Notes: a model not told the origin generated them from the letters alone. A stretch of DNA of 64,000 nt from Sphaeroforma sirkka (GCA_001586965.3 LUCW03001772.1:1-64000); one strand, 5' to 3'. Positions 45,361 to 60,969 are shown, counted from the stretch's first letter. Translations and numbers: made by a program.

Positions 45361-47390
45361 ATGGCTAAGGGTACTTCTAAAGGCAAGGGAGCCGCTAGCT
45401 CTAAGCCTGCTAAGCCTGCCGAGGTTCCTGAGGTCCCTGTGGAAACACCTAGCCTGTCTGGATTTGAGCCTGCCGAGGATACTGTTGGGGAAGCAAATTC
45501 TGAGGTTGGTACAGAGGATTATTCTGAGGATAACTCGTCGGATCCTAAAGCCTTGGAAGAAGAGGTATCTACTACCGCGGAAAGGCTCGCCAGCGTCCGT
45601 GTATCACCTAGGAGTGAAGCTCAGGACCCCAGCTTGCCCCCTGACCACGTGCCGTCAAATATTGGGGATAAACGTCGAAAGGCTGGAAAATTCGTGGATA
45701 CGAATGTCGGGGGCATTATAACTCCACATCCAAAGGACACTCCAGCACAAATCCGGAGTGAAAAGGAAGTATTGGACCTGTCCGAAAATTTCGGTTTCGC
45801 CATCGATGGAGAAGCCATTCCATTCAGCTCAAATCTTGGGGCCGAAGCTGAGGACGCCATAACTCGACAACGAGTGGTTGGATCCTCTCAATCTCGACGC
45901 CAATTGAACCGCACTGAAGCGCTCTTGAAGAAGCTAGCGGCAGCAGCAGTTGTGGACCCCTCTATCGTGTCCCACTTGGCTGATATTCTTCCTATACCGA
46001 AGAAGAAGAAAATTCGGGCCCAGTTTCGAACCCGAGACCTACTGGTTTACCAGCCAGTATGTTTACTACTAAGCCAGTTACCACTGGCGAGAGCAAAATT
46101 GAATCTCTACAGCTCTGATGCTACCATTGACCATCCTCTTGACAAACCTAACCCTGTCAGAGGATATGATCGTATGGAACTCGATGAGGCTTACCATCCT
46201 CGTAATATCGACCCTCATTTGCCAACTAACCCTGGTAATCACGATTTTGGCAATCGATACACCAGTACTTCGTTAAGGAGTTCCCGCTCTAATCCTGAGG
46301 ATGAGGAAGTGAGAACCAGACATACTCGTCTCAGGCTATTATGTTCTGGTATATAAGTCCTTGAGGACCGTCTATTGAATGACTCTGACTTTGACGATAA
46401 GAAAGCGGATAACATTCGATATCTAATCGATCTAATCGATAACAAGAGAAAGAAGATAGACTTTATCTTGGCACTAGCAGCCCGTAGCACTGAGCGTGAA
46501 CCTCGTGAACGCTTCGAACCAAGCTTAATAAAGCAGCTAGGTAACGCGAAGGCTGAGGTCGATTTCTCTACTAATGAGAGTACAATGGAAACACCGAAGG
46601 TCTTTGACCAACTTAAGAAGTCTGCCAGTCTTAAGGATAAGCAGATGATGAATGCCTTTATTTATATCTGTGAGTCAGAGGAATGGAAAACTATCTTGAA
46701 GGCCTATTAGCCCAACTGGAAGCCCTACCCTGGCACCAGTTGCGTGATAATATACTTAACACCTTTTTTGAAGATGCATGTGACCGTGAACTTCTAGAGT
46801 CTCGCAAGTTCTTTGCGAACGATACCACTATTCGAGGTGCTCTAGCTCATATGACACATATGAATACTCGGATGGGTGGTCGTACCTATACTGGCGAATA
46901 TTTATTAATTTGTCAGATGATGGAGACTCTGGGAGCTAACCTCTTTAAGAAAGTCAATGATGACATCATCGCCTATGGTGATTTGCGATCTATGCCTTGG
47001 TCTGTCTTTGAGAAGATAGTACACAAGCATACCAATTCCTCTACTAGAGTACTTAGTACCACGAGCTACACCCAGCCCACTAAGCGAAACGCAGTAGAGA
47101 CTAATACTGCGCGTAGTACTAAGAAACATCGCACTACTACTGGAGGGGGTACTGGCTCTACTTCTACCGAACCGAAAGGTGAAAAGAAGGTGAGAGCGCC
47201 TTGCAAGAAGTGTGGTTACAACCTCACAAAACGTAATGGCAAGTGGAATGGTAGACACGACCCCGTTAAGTGTGCACCAGGCAAGCCAGATTTTGGACAC
47301 TATATGAAAGAGTGTGCTACTTGCAAGAGTACTAACGGTTGGCACAAAGAGGATTGCAAGGACTTACCGGACGTCCAAGTTAAGCACTGA
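45361..47390 (+). pseudogene. gag: B2 gag
   Basis: Starts MAKGTSKGKGAASSKPAKPAE at the first ATG after the LTR leader. The N-terminus is Lys/Ala/Pro rich, followed by an acidic Ser-rich segment. The middle is capsid-like. The C-terminal basic region has CKKC and the CCHC knuckle CATCKSTNGWHKEDC. It ends with the same terminator and nine-base gap to pol as B1. A few breaks. Confidence 0.85.
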
Positions 47391-47399
47391 CAGTACCAT

Positions 47400-50300
47400 A
47401 TGTGTGCACTAGAGCAAGATTATGAGAAAATGTTCAATAAAATCCATACCAAAGGAGATGAACGTATCTTTCAAGCAGTTTTCGTAAATGGAGAAAAAGT
47501 TATGGCACTATTTGATCCAGGGGCTGAAGTCTCTGCTATCTCACGCCGCGTAGCCTACGCTACAGATATGGCTGTCCATAACGAAACAACTGATTTAATC
47601 TTGGGAAATGGCAAAGTTACTACTTGCGAACAAGCCATTGACTATGCACACATAATGCTGTCAGATAGAAGAGAAGTGAAGACTCACCTAATCGTTACTG
47701 ACATGTCTCAGAAATACGATTTAATTATAGGTATGACTGATCTTCTCAGTTTAGGTATAACACTCACTGGTCTGCCTAATGGGCTAGACCCGAATAAAGA
47801 TCAGTCAGATGATAATATGTTAAAGATACCTAAACCTCCGGAAGGTGAAGCAAAGGATATGATTCCGCACTTCACCGATATAATTATGGACTTAATTATA
47901 CAAAACAGGAAGATTGCAATAACTGACTGGTGTATGTTTAAGTTCTCTAATGGGTACGGTAGACTTGACTTAACAAACGTCGACTTCTCTAAGTCAAAGT
48001 GTCCTTCACATAACTACGTGAGTTGGAGACACAAAGACGTTGCCAAAACCCAAATCGAAGATTGGTTAAAACAGGGTCTAATTGAAATCAATTATGATGC
48101 AACCCCAGTTAACTTAGCTCTCTTAGCGGTCGATCAATATAAATCTGATGGAACGTTTAGTAAAACGAGAGTAGTACTAGAGACCTGTCGCCAATCAACA
48201 AACTAATTCCGCAACATAGTTTTCCCTTACCTAAGATAAGCGAGATACTACGCAAAATGGAAGGTGCGACTATATTTTCCAAGGTAGACTTAAAAGCTGT
48301 ATTCCATCAATTACAAATATATGAGCCGAATAGGAAATACTTTTCCTTTACTTGGCAAGGTAAGAAGTACCAGTTTAAAGGTGCACCTGAAGGCTTACAT
48401 ATGTTACCTTCTTTCTTCCAACAAGTTATGATGGAACTATTTGCGGACCTGTCGGATAACGTATCAGTATACTTAGATGATATAGTTCTCTTTACAAAGA
48501 CAGCATATGAACATGCTAAACTCGTTATGGAAGTCTTAAAGCAATTAAACCATGCCAAACTTAAGATTAACGAGGACAAGTGTTCTTTTGCTAAAGATAC
48601 TATACACTTACTTGGCTACAAAGTATCTGCAGCAGGGGTAGAAATTGATCCTGGCAAGAAACAGTTTCTGTTGGATTTATCAACACCAATTACTGGAAGA
48701 GATGTGAACTCTGTGTGTGGGTTTGTTAACTTCTTCTCGGATTCGGTACCGCATCTTTCTCATTACTTAAAGCCTTTCAGTCACCTACGGCTGCACAAAG
48801 GACCTTTTGGAAAGCTTTGGACTAAAGAATGTGATGATGCATTTAAACTAGTCAAAAGTAAAGTAATGGACGCACCCATCATGCAGTACCCTGTGGATGG
48901 TGTCCCATTCCAAGTAGCAACCGACGCTTCAGATCGAGCGGTAGGTGGAGTGCTTTACCAAACGATAAATGGTAAACCGCGCTACATACAATTCTTTAGC
49001 AAGAGTTATAATAAGAGTCAACGGAATTAATAGTTACTGCGCTAAGACAGTTTAAAGACTACCTTTATGGAAGTTACTTTACTGTCGCCTGTGATCAAAA
49101 GTCTTTAACATACTTAAAAGATATGAACCCTGATTCACAGTTGGTGAGCCGCTGGCATGACATTATTGCCAAGTTCGCTTTTAATATAACACACATACCA
49201 GGAATACATAACCATCTTCCTGACATGCTCTCTCGACTTGTGCCCGACTACCAGAAAACAGTCAAGGAGTTATTAGCAACCGATTGGATGCTAAATAAGA
49301 AATGGTTTAACCTCGCTCAATCACGATGGGGTCCATTTACTGTTGATATGTTCGCCGCAGAACATAACAAACAGGTTTCTGAATATAGGTCGTTGACTCA
49401 TCCTAAAGGTGATGCATTTCAGCTTGACTTATCAAAGCATAATGCGTGGGCTAACCCACCTTGTCAACTTATCGCACAGTTGATAAATTATGTTAATATT
49501 ACTAAATCTACCATTACGCTGTGTTGTCCCTTACGTAACTCCGACCCATGGATACGTGATTTAATTAATATGATTGAAGACGAACCTATTTATGTCGACC
49601 GTGAAACCGACACGTTCTTGTATCAGGGATCCTATTCTATTAAGAAGACACCTTGGAAACACACCATTGTTTGTCGCATCGGTCCTGCAGGTACCACTAA
49701 GTGGAAACCCTCAACCGAATTCTTAGCTAAACTAGAGGAGTCTAAAGAGTTTGAACAAAAGCTCAAGACTCGTACAACACATGCACCCAACAAGATTGCA
49801 GTCGAGGTAATGCCGATTGAAACGGCATTAGATCGTAAAAAACATGGAACTAGCTAAGGCCATGGATCAAAGACTCAAAACTCTAAGAGAACCTGAAGCT
49901 CGCACTCAACTACTTAAAGCGCTGCTCTTAAAGAACAGCCAGGAGTTGCGAAACAACTGAAGAAGATACTTCAACAATCTAATGTTGTCAATTATGTATC
50001 TCAGGAGTCTGCCCCTCCTGATACTGAGGTTGCCCTTTCCAACAGGACTATGGTTCATCCAGCCAGCGTTATGTAGAATCTGACTGACTTAGAGGAGCTC
50101 GAAAGTAGAGTTAAAATTATACATAATTTAACGCATTGAGCATATGAGCATACTAATAAAATGGCTATTCGTGCAGGGCTTGATCACCCGGCGCTGAAAG
50201 AAACCATACGTGAAGTATACCGACGCTGTACTGATTGTGAAAAGAACCAGATCAAGCGATACGGTTGGGCACCCCTAAAAAAGTGTGACAGAAGACCAAC

Positions 50301-51558
50301 CGATGCGCCGAGTCATAGTCGATTTGGTTAAACTCCGCGATCCAAGCATACTGGCGATGTATATATCTGTCATTTCTTATGTGTGGCTTCGGGCTATAAC
50401 TTGCTTTATGCAATACCGAACAAACGTCCACAAACAGTGGCAGAATTATGCTATCACGTCTTTAATGACTTCGGTTTCCCCCGAGTACTATGTTCTGATA
50501 ACGGTAGTAAGTTTTGTACCGACGTAATGGAGGCACTTATACTCGTATCAGGCATGACCCATAGGCATGGTGTTCCTTACAAACCTCAAACGCAGGGTGC
50601 AAATGAGACACGTCATAGAGAACTTAAGAAACTCTTGCGTACCGCACTAGAAGACGTTGAGGATATGTGGCCTTATCATTTGAAATGGGTTCAGACTCAA
50701 ATGAATAACTGCATGAATCCTCAAACTGGAACACTCCCGTTTCACTATTTCTTTGGCCGCTATAGTGAATTACAAGCAACGGTTGATAAAACTGCGCCCG
50801 AGAAACACGTTACCCCGTGGCTACAAAAGATTGAGCATATGCAGAACGTTGTTTACCCCTGTTTACTCGAGCACAAGAATCGCGTCCTACTTAAAGCGTA
50901 TGACCGATGGAATACCACTAAGAACATTGTTCAGTTCAAAGTCGGCGATTACGTTAACATTATAAATCGAAACGCCAACGTTACCGAACTCTCTTCTAAG
51001 ACGATAGGACCTTTTGTTATTTCCTACCATGATGAGAAGAGTGATACATACGAAGTGAATAACATTGATGGTACTAGCGCAACCAATCTAGGCACTCACC
51101 GTATCCCTACCTCCGAACTCTCATTCGCTCGCTCATTTGATTCTGATGTACCAGTTATGGAGTCACAAGTCAAAGATATAATTGACAAAACATCCGAAGA
51201 CGGTTACACTTACTACAAGACCCGTTTCATGGATGGGACAGTAGCTTGGCGAACCTCCGATGCATTTCGTGAATCTCGCGACTTTCTTCGTATCTTTAAT
51301 AAGAAATAGAATAAGCGTTTACATAAGAACACAAGAGATAAACGAAAAGGGTTTCCTCAGGTGACTACAAACCCTGACGGATCTGAAATTCCCTATTTGC
51401 CACCTATTTCCTACGTGACTAAACTTTCTGATCTGCTTACCAACAGTGCAGAAAATTGTTCAAACTTACTTACTAATGAAGAACAGCCTTTGGCTATTAC
51501 CTTACCAAATAATAAACGTAAGGCGCCTACATCGGAAATGGTTACTGGACCAAATACT
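47400..51558 (+). pseudogene. pol: B2 pol
   Basis: Same order as B1: retropepsin-like (about 47,480-47,560), RT with YLDDIVLFTKT (about 48,470), RNase H (about 48,905), MT-like block (about 49,325-49,560), integrase (about 50,100-50,730) and chromo-like C-terminus (about 51,170-51,310). Nearly identical to B1, with which it shares several defects. A short segment of the RNase H region present in B1 and B3 is absent here. Confidence 0.88.
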
Positions 51559-52836
51559 ACGAGAGCCACAATGAATGCTTACTACTATCACGAATAAATT
51601 TGTATTAATTCCTTCTCACTATATACCATGGCCTTAAAATGACTTGCCCGAGTTGTAAATCTTTCAAAAATACAATGACACAAGACTGACCGGACAAGCC
51701 AGGGAGCCCGCCGTGTTGTGTCGCGCAATCGATGTTATTACATATTATCTCGACGTGCCAAATGCAGTAGTTGTGATGGTCCGCACAACTCGCAAGTAAC
51801 TGCTGCATTGCCCGAATTTGCTCTGATCTTGATTTTCCAGTATATCTAACGCATCGAAGCGGTACCGACATTACCTTTATCAAAGACCTACGACTGACAA
51901 AGATTCTTAGAAAACGGTAACGACCTGTGTGTGTAACACGTGAGGCAGTAAAAGAAGCAAAGCACACATGAGAAGGTATTCACAACAAATGCTGAGCTAC
52001 TTCTCAATGTTTACCGTTAAGCAAAATCTTTACGACCCTGCTGTCATCATTTATAAGACTAAGCTTTGATCTGCCTTCAGCAAGAAGAAAAGGTATGCAG
52101 GTTTTCACATTTCAGTATTATGAGCATTTAAGTTGGTTATGAGCAGTGATATCTACATTGAATCAAAGTATGAAACTGTATTATAATTTGCGCATGCAGC
52201 AGTTTTCAGTCACGATCATCAAATGGGTTCACATAACTCATTTTGAGATCTCGAAATGTATCCATGACAAATATATGTGTCCGTATTTTGAATTTCTGTG
52301 CACTGCGGTGAACCAACATGAACAAATTGTCTTATATTTTTGTGTACGTCCAAGTCCACAATAGACAGAGGTGAATAAATCAATCAGAAAGTTTCGTAAT
52401 CGGTGTGCTAGAACGGGTGTAAAACAATGGACAGTCCAGATACTGTCAAAGATGAACCGTTGGCAAAGCGGGTGGATTTGATACTATATAACAAAGATAA
52501 TTCACCAGACTCGCAGGATAAGAACACTAATGGCTTTTCTGTATGTTCTTAGCTCCGCTGTGTGTATGTAAAGTCATATCAACTATAATTGCTGCTCATT
52601 TGATTCTACTTATACGAAATACCCTGTTCATTCGACTGTAGATACATAATTCATTTTGCGATTTTGGATGCAGATACAAGTACATTGGTAGTGGCTGCGC
52701 AAACGTATTCATTACATTCTGTGACTGTGACTGTGCGCTATTTTGTGTTTGTGTTGTGGTTGTGGAAGTGAAGCGTTTGGGTTCGCATGTGGTAATGGAT
52801 ATGTATGAGGGACAGTAGTATTACTTCTATTACTAT
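51559..52836. other. Foreign 1.28-kb segment inside B2, before its 3' LTR
   Basis: Not homologous to the ends of B1 or B3. It lies inside the target duplication of B2. A minus frame 51,605-51,967 and a plus exon-like start at 52,427 are the only coding hints. It may be host sequence captured during reverse transcription, or an insertion combined with loss of the normal end. Confidence 0.7.
52427..52540 (+). other. Possible captured first coding exon
   Basis: ATG at 52,427 opens MDSPDTVKDEPLAKRVDLIL and continues in polar sequence to a GTATGT splice-donor-like site at 52,541, beyond which the frame stops within a few codons. The DxxKDEPxxKR start resembles the disordered N-termini of nuclear proteins, but no family was recognised. 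Confidence 0.25.
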
Positions 52837-53431
52837 TGTAGAAATACGGCCTCCGGTCAGTCTAAAATATCAAGATCAATTGAGATAATACATTGGTTTT
52901 TATTTGTATTTTAAATAATTTAGTACAAGCTCTTTTTCCAATATTTCCAAAGTGTTCTAAATTCACTTTGATGGCTCCAATAGCCTGAGTATTTGGTATG
53001 ACTCATCTACTTGGATCTATTTGAGACATTAGTAGATGTAGGATATTATAAACTAAATTTTATAATCTCCGAACTACTACTTATAGATTTTGGTCCTCCC
53101 GCCAATCTCCAAAATCCAATAAGTCTTTTTCTTTTTTTAACTTTTCTTCAGATGGAACTTTATTTATATCAGCTAATGTATTAACGTGACTTACGTTATT
53201 ATGTCTATTTACAAATTAGGCAAGTGGTCATGAACACTTAGTACTTCTAGTGAAAATTATTCAATAAAGAACAGCTAGAGGTACGCCCTGTGTGATCGAG
53301 GATATTTAGGCTCTTAACAAGAGGCAGTCACGATTATTCTTACACAAGCTACCACTGCTAAATCCTAACTGACTAAATTGTATTTTAGTTTAATATAGTT
53401 TGAAACCTAGTAATTTCCATCGAAGTTTACA
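52837..53431 (+). repeat. B2 3' LTR
   Basis: 595-bp family-B LTR. Its right flank GCTC repeats the left flank of the 5' LTR at 44,683-44,686. Confidence 0.95.
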
Positions 53432-53712
53432 GCTCCAATATCGTATTCACTCGCACTGTTTGTAAGACTGGCAGGGTTTTTCGTTCCATCGTTCCGAAAA
53501 CTACGTCGTAGTGTTTGGAAGCCAATTTAATTCAGACATTCTCTTTCCAACCGCTTCTTCTTGTATAGCACATCCATCCTTCGCCGCTTAGTCTCGCTTT
53601 CCTCGCAAGATGCAACTTCCCCTTGTGCTCTGTCATCGGAACAGCATCGCTTGTGAGTGTTGTTAATATCCCATTCCATTTTATATTTTTTTTTGAAGAG
53701 ACTGCTACACAT
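53432..53712 (-). pseudogene. 5' piece of the host coding region split by B2
   Basis: Minus-strand frame 53,712-53,527 ends SCEESETKRRRMDVLYKKKR plus a short tail, a strongly basic, nuclear-protein-like stretch. The frame then meets TAA at 53,527. Directly after it the same frame is open again (IGFQTLRRSFRND ...) and runs to the B2 junction and, across the empty site, into 44,686-44,604. A small intron or a real stop could explain the TAA. The gene was not identified. Confidence 0.35.
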
Positions 53713-55883
<2,171 letters not shown>

Positions 55884-57353
55884 GGCAATGATGCTAGTAG
55901 GAGTGATCGCGGGTAAACCTTTGCAATTGTACCGAGTTCGGACATTCAGCACAAACAAGTATCCCGGTGTCGCAATTTGTATTGCAGCGTCATTTTGCAG
56001 TTGATATAGAGGGGAGAGGTAGCAGTGCTGGCTGTGTGTCGGGTGCCAGTTATTTAAGCCGAAATTCACTTTTTTAATAAAGAAAAACATTCAGTATTTA
56101 CTTTTTATGTCAAGGATCCACTTTCGTAATAAAAAGAAATTGGACTACTGGTATGTGAACACCGAGATGAAAGTATAAGGCTATTACAACTTATTGTTGC
56201 ATGTACTGTGCAAACTGCATTTTAAGGATTTTCAAGGTACGGGAAGGAGCGGTTTGGGTATTTTCGCTGCCGTCTCCAGCTAGGAAGGAGCTGTTTTTTT
56301 CCTTAGTATCTCTCGTTCTCTCACAATTCTGCACATCGGCAGTTGTAATTGAGGAACCATACAATATGTGTGCTGCTATATACGGTTGTATGTACTCTTA
56401 GCATCTGGAACTAAGGGAGGCGCCACAGGAAATCTACGTTCTGATTCACAACGGTAGCAAGATCGTAAACTATTCAGATAGTTTTTTATTCTTAAGGTTC
56501 AGTGGCTGCTTCTTTGTCATAACTCTGCATTATTTTTGCGTGCATCGAGGGGACAAAGGGTCGCACAGCCTCATATGGAGCATGAAAATTGGCATGTCAA
56601 AGTTCAGAATATCAAACTTGCTTTCTAAAAATTCTATACACCGATAGCGAGTATGAAACAACTCATACAAACAAACTACGCAAAGCATACAAAGGATCAC
56701 TGGCATTGTATAGTATATTAGTTCAGTAGACGCAATTTGAGTGCCCAGCGGGCATAAATATAGTATACTGATATCGTTCGCTAGGAGGTGCTAACAAATA
56801 AATAACTCATTCGTTTCAGATGAAGTCTATCTCGTTTCAGATAAGGTCTATCTGTACAAATTATGTAACAGCGAAACCAGAGTCAGATTCAAAAAAGGAG
56901 AGATGATTCGATGCCTGTGATGATAATAAAATTATCGTGAGCTAGTATTATAGAAATGCTTTTCACATAACTAAGCATGTGGGCCACACTATCTAATCCT
57001 GCCGAAGGAGCTGGCGACACGCAAATTTCTCGCTTGAAGGGGTGGTGAGTTGGCCGAATGATTTATACAGTATACTCTACTTATATATAAACACTGAGAA
57101 TATCTGACAATCCACAAACACAGGGGCTAAATCTTAGTTCAGTAAAACTGGCTCGGGATGATGAGTGAACAGTAGTGGTAACTGATATATTGATTGATAT
57201 GGACTACGCACTAACAATGCGTCAGATGTAAGGTTAGGGGTCGATGGGACCCAAGATGATGGTAAATCAGTGATAGAGAGGTACTCACAGAAGCGCGGGA
57301 GGGAAGGATATCCGCCTGTTTATTCAGTGGAAATATTCTTGATGTATCTGATA
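55884..57353. other. Intergenic region between GFUS and TATDN1
   Basis: The two genes converge here, so this stretch holds both 3' ends. It carries the GFUS poly(A) signal (56,076-56,081) and a 21-bp tandem duplication (CGTTTCAGAT..., 56,812-56,853). No other gene was recognised. Confidence 0.5.
56076..56081 (+). terminator. Candidate poly(A) signal of GFUS (AATAAA)
   Basis: AATAAA 193 bp after the stop codon, in a T-rich context (ttttttaataaagaaa). Confidence 0.6.
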
Positions 57354-60300
57354 TCATTTCTTGGCTTCAGCAGGGAAAAACAAATCGTTCGTGGTCTTGA
57401 AGATGCACTCTGCAGCGTCAAAGATATCCAGACCCTTTACTGATGCAACTACTTCCAACACATTCCTATGTGAAGAGGTTCAACGCGAAAGCAGCTTATT
57501 AGGCGACTGAGAACAAAATTGACGACCAGATATCGCACGCTTGACATGCATCTATATATAAAAACTGGTACTATGCGGAAACACGCCGATCAACTCTGGT
57601 ATATATGTGGTCTCGACTTACAGCTTGCACCCATAGCCGGTGTTAGCATCATACTTGCATCATGTACTTTTAGTATACAATAAGAGATTACCAAATTGAG
57701 CACAATAGCTAATGGTGGCTGATACTCTTGATAGCTGTATACTTATTAAGTGGGAACAAATATTGATGAACCTGGAGCAGCACATATGTGTTCGAAATAA
57801 TTCATATAGCCTCTAGTATTTGCGCTGCGATCACTGTGCAGAAAGCCGAGCCACTTGACACGACGATTGACACTTTACATCTCGAATAGTATCTGAGAGC
57901 TACTGTTACACATATTTCGTGGCAAAATGAGCAACTATTGACGACTAAAAATCACCTCAACGTGCAAGGTTCATTCCTGCCTTTGATCATGCAACCATGT
58001 TCCCACCGCTCTTTTTTCTTTTGTACGGGCAGACTTGACACATCCGTGTGCTCAAAACTTGCGTGAGTCCTTCGAATATCGCACCAGGGAGCGTCCGTTT
58101 CAATCATTAGTTTCTCTACAGGAATGCTCTTCAATACTGTCAAACTCTCGGGTGTCTTCAAAGAGCTAAGGTAGGAGAGGGGTTGAGTGAGAGACCGTGT
58201 GATAAACATGCTCAAATATGACGGAAAGAACGCATGAGGTACATATACAGCCCCGGGCATAGCTGGCGCTTGCGGATATAGATATACTTTCCACCACATT
58301 TTAGACAACAAAATAATATAAATTGAGCTAATGGGAGAATACAGTTCTTTAACAGTCACTTTGAAGGATATAAGTATGAGATCAACGGCAGCAGAAACTT
58401 GCTAACGCCTGTCACATTAGAAACTGGCACCAGGAGCGCATAATGAACAAGATTCCATAGAAATAACACTGAGCACATACCAACCGTTAATTCCAATAAA
58501 CAGACCCATCTTGATGAACTCTGCGGCTTCTACTTCTGTACCATCGAAAGAATGAACCACTCCCCCGCTGATCCTCCCGTGGTGTCGGCGCATGATATCT
58601 GAAATGGTGCATGAGTGAACAGTCCGCAGTTCAATTGAGCTAGGGTGATAGTAATGGTGATTAAGCTAGAAAGTCACAACAGACGACACCTCCTCGTTGT
58701 GCTTGTATCAATGTCACAGTGTTGAAAACCGGGATTAAAGGTTATTTACAACTGCTACCATCGCAAGCAGGTTCTTTGATTATTTCTGGCAGGGAAAGGC
58801 TTTGATCGTGGCCGACGTAGATACAGCCATTACACACAACTAGATTTATATTTAAATTGCTTCTGGGCGGATGAGTATGTAGTTGAACTTGTCAAGCTCA
58901 AATCTCAAGTGAAACTTGTACTGTCCTGTTTTAATGACTCACCGAGAAAATCTGCGTGGGCAGCTCGACAGTGAAGAAACATCGGCAATCCGGAATTAAC
59001 TGCCAATTCGATTTGCTTTTCAAAGTATACCAATTGCGTTTCTTTCGGACAGAAATGTAGTCGATCATAATCTGCATGTATCAAGTGACATGTTAAATAC
59101 ATTAAGTATAGCAAAGCCAGTCTCACACATTCGAGTGATATAGTATTATATACATTCCACAAGTGACCGCAGACAGGTATATGACACGGACATTTAATCT
59201 AATTGATGGTTAAATTTGAAATAAAATCAACAATACTCAGTGTCGTAATATGAAACCAAGGACGTACCAAGCCCGCATTCTCCAATAGCGACCACCTTTG
59301 TACCGCCCGTCTTTATTAATTCTTCGAGTTGTCGATAGTATCGTTCCGGGCCCCCAGATTCACCATCCCCATCCTTTAAGAATTCCGAGCATCGTGTTGG
59401 ATGGCATCCAACTGTGCACGTCAACATATCTACAAAATATTGGTCAGGTAAACTTCAATGTGATCGAACTCGCGCTCCGTTCTATATTTAGGGTCAATTT
59501 CGGAGGATATTTCACGAGTCACTTTGATCTCATATAGAGTATACCTCTATTCACTGTAAATCACTCACATTATATGGTAAGACACTTTCGGGCAGAAATC
59601 GCAGACAAATTTATTGGGTTCTGCCAGCACAAACGAGTGAAGTCATTTTCAACAGACAGGTGAATGAGTGTCACCGCAAATTAAAGTTAGCTAGAATTAC
59701 AGACTACAACTTCCACAAACCATTAGATTTGGCCAGTTCCAAGGCATTCTTCGCATCAGAGACAGATCCGCCAGTCACAATCATATGCACTACACCTGCG
59801 GTCCTTGCCCGTTGCATCATCGCCTCAAAATCATCTGATCATGGAAGTGCAATCTTGAAATAATGAAAAATCAACAAATACATGTGCGCAGGATGGATTG
59901 CTCGAAAAACAATGAATATTTTTTACTATGGACTCTAATTATGTTCCTTTCCAGATCCAATGCAAAGCATTGACTGGCGACAGCAGCAAGATACACCGTG
60001 TCTGATGCGATGCAGATGTTTTTGAAATACAAGAGTAGAATATTATGATAGCCATTAACACCGATGTAACAACAATTCCCAGATGCAACCGTTGCTCATG
60101 CAGCAGAAGGCTCAGAAAACGCACATACTTCACCGGTAAGGTTCACTCTTTTTACGATAGCGAGTAAACCAGTATATCATTATACGTGTACGTTTAATGG
60201 TCTAAACAGAGAAATAGTTTAGACAATAGAAGGCAAACCGCTAATTCTGCTATGAAGTTCATGCAATGTCGATAAATTAATAAAGTGCATCGCAACGTAT

Positions 60301-60390
60301 GGCACCAGTTGCAAGAAAACATACCTGGATGTGACTGTTTCCCTCGGTACAGTCCACGGAAGGCGCTGTCGGTGAGATTGACCCCAATGT
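57354..60390 (-). CDS. TATDN1: TATDN1-like TatD metal-dependent deoxyribonuclease, seven coding exons seen
   Basis: Exons on the minus strand: 60,325-60,390; 59,721-59,834; 59,268-59,429; 58,943-59,073; 58,481-58,598; 57,962-58,165; 57,354-57,465 (stop). All internal borders are GT-AG, and about 302 residues result (human TATDN1 about 297). Motifs in order: [34 protein letters not shown] (metal Glu), [24 protein letters not shown] (His), [10 protein letters not shown] (His), [23 protein letters not shown] (Asp) and KGRNEPC. TatD enzymes are nucleases with 3'-5' exonuclease and DNA-repair or apoptotic roles. Exon 1 (a few residues before IGVNL) is unresolved. An ATG near 60,665 (MEKVVDSARKRYAHV, with a GTGAGA donor) is one candidate. 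The gene looks functional. Confidence 0.93.
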
Positions 60391-60832
60391 CTGTTGAAAA
60401 TGTGCCGTAAAGCTTGATTAAATGTCTTGCCAATCGAATTAAAAGCAACAAATATGGATTTTATTACAGAGAATGCGTATACATAGACCATACAATTCGC
60501 GAATACATACACTGCTGTAAACACTGCCACCCTCTTGGTATCAAACCAACATAATCAAGCCTTAAAACAACCGATATATTTGTGACTTTTGTATTCGGAA
60601 TCTCCGACATACAATCTCACGTACATGCGCATACCTTTTGCGGGCACTGTCTACGACTTTTTCCATACTTATAAAGCCATTGTTATGAACTACATCTACA
60701 TTACAAATTTATTATAATACTGGTGAAGGAGACCCGTACTGACGAGACTGAACTATTATCTGAATACCAGCTACCAATCTATACTGCGAGTACGCTAATA
60801 TATATACATACAACATACATATAACTTCATGC

Positions 60833-60839
<7 letters not shown>
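60391..60839. other. Probable first intron, first exon and promoter of TATDN1
   Basis: Must contain the start codon of TATDN1 on the minus strand. The candidate ATG near 60,665 is preceded by TATAAGTATGG. Joining it to exon 2 in phase requires the GTGAGA donor near 60,619, and the residue formed would be His rather than the usual Asp, so the assignment is weak. Confidence 0.35.
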
Positions 60840-60904
<65 letters not shown>

Positions 60905-60969
60905 TATATATATGCATATATATTATATGTTAATGCATATATATATATGGCTATATATATATATATATA

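Larger units (their letters stand above)
44687..53431 (+). mobile_element. B2: recent two-LTR family B Gypsy element
   Basis: Bounded by two near-identical LTRs and by a 4-bp target duplication GCTC (44,683-44,686 and 53,432-53,435). Gag 45,361-47,390 and pol 47,400-51,558 follow the 5' LTR. Between pol and the 3' LTR lies 1.28 kb not found in B1 or B3 (51,559-52,836), and the family's usual 130-bp end with its G-rich primer-like stretch is absent. It is young and structurally near complete, but broken in roughly five to ten places. Confidence 0.92.

Noticed and set aside
51605-51967. 120-codon minus frame in the foreign segment of B2 as a gene
   Set aside because: No recognisable domain and no splice or start context; kept only as part of the segment description.
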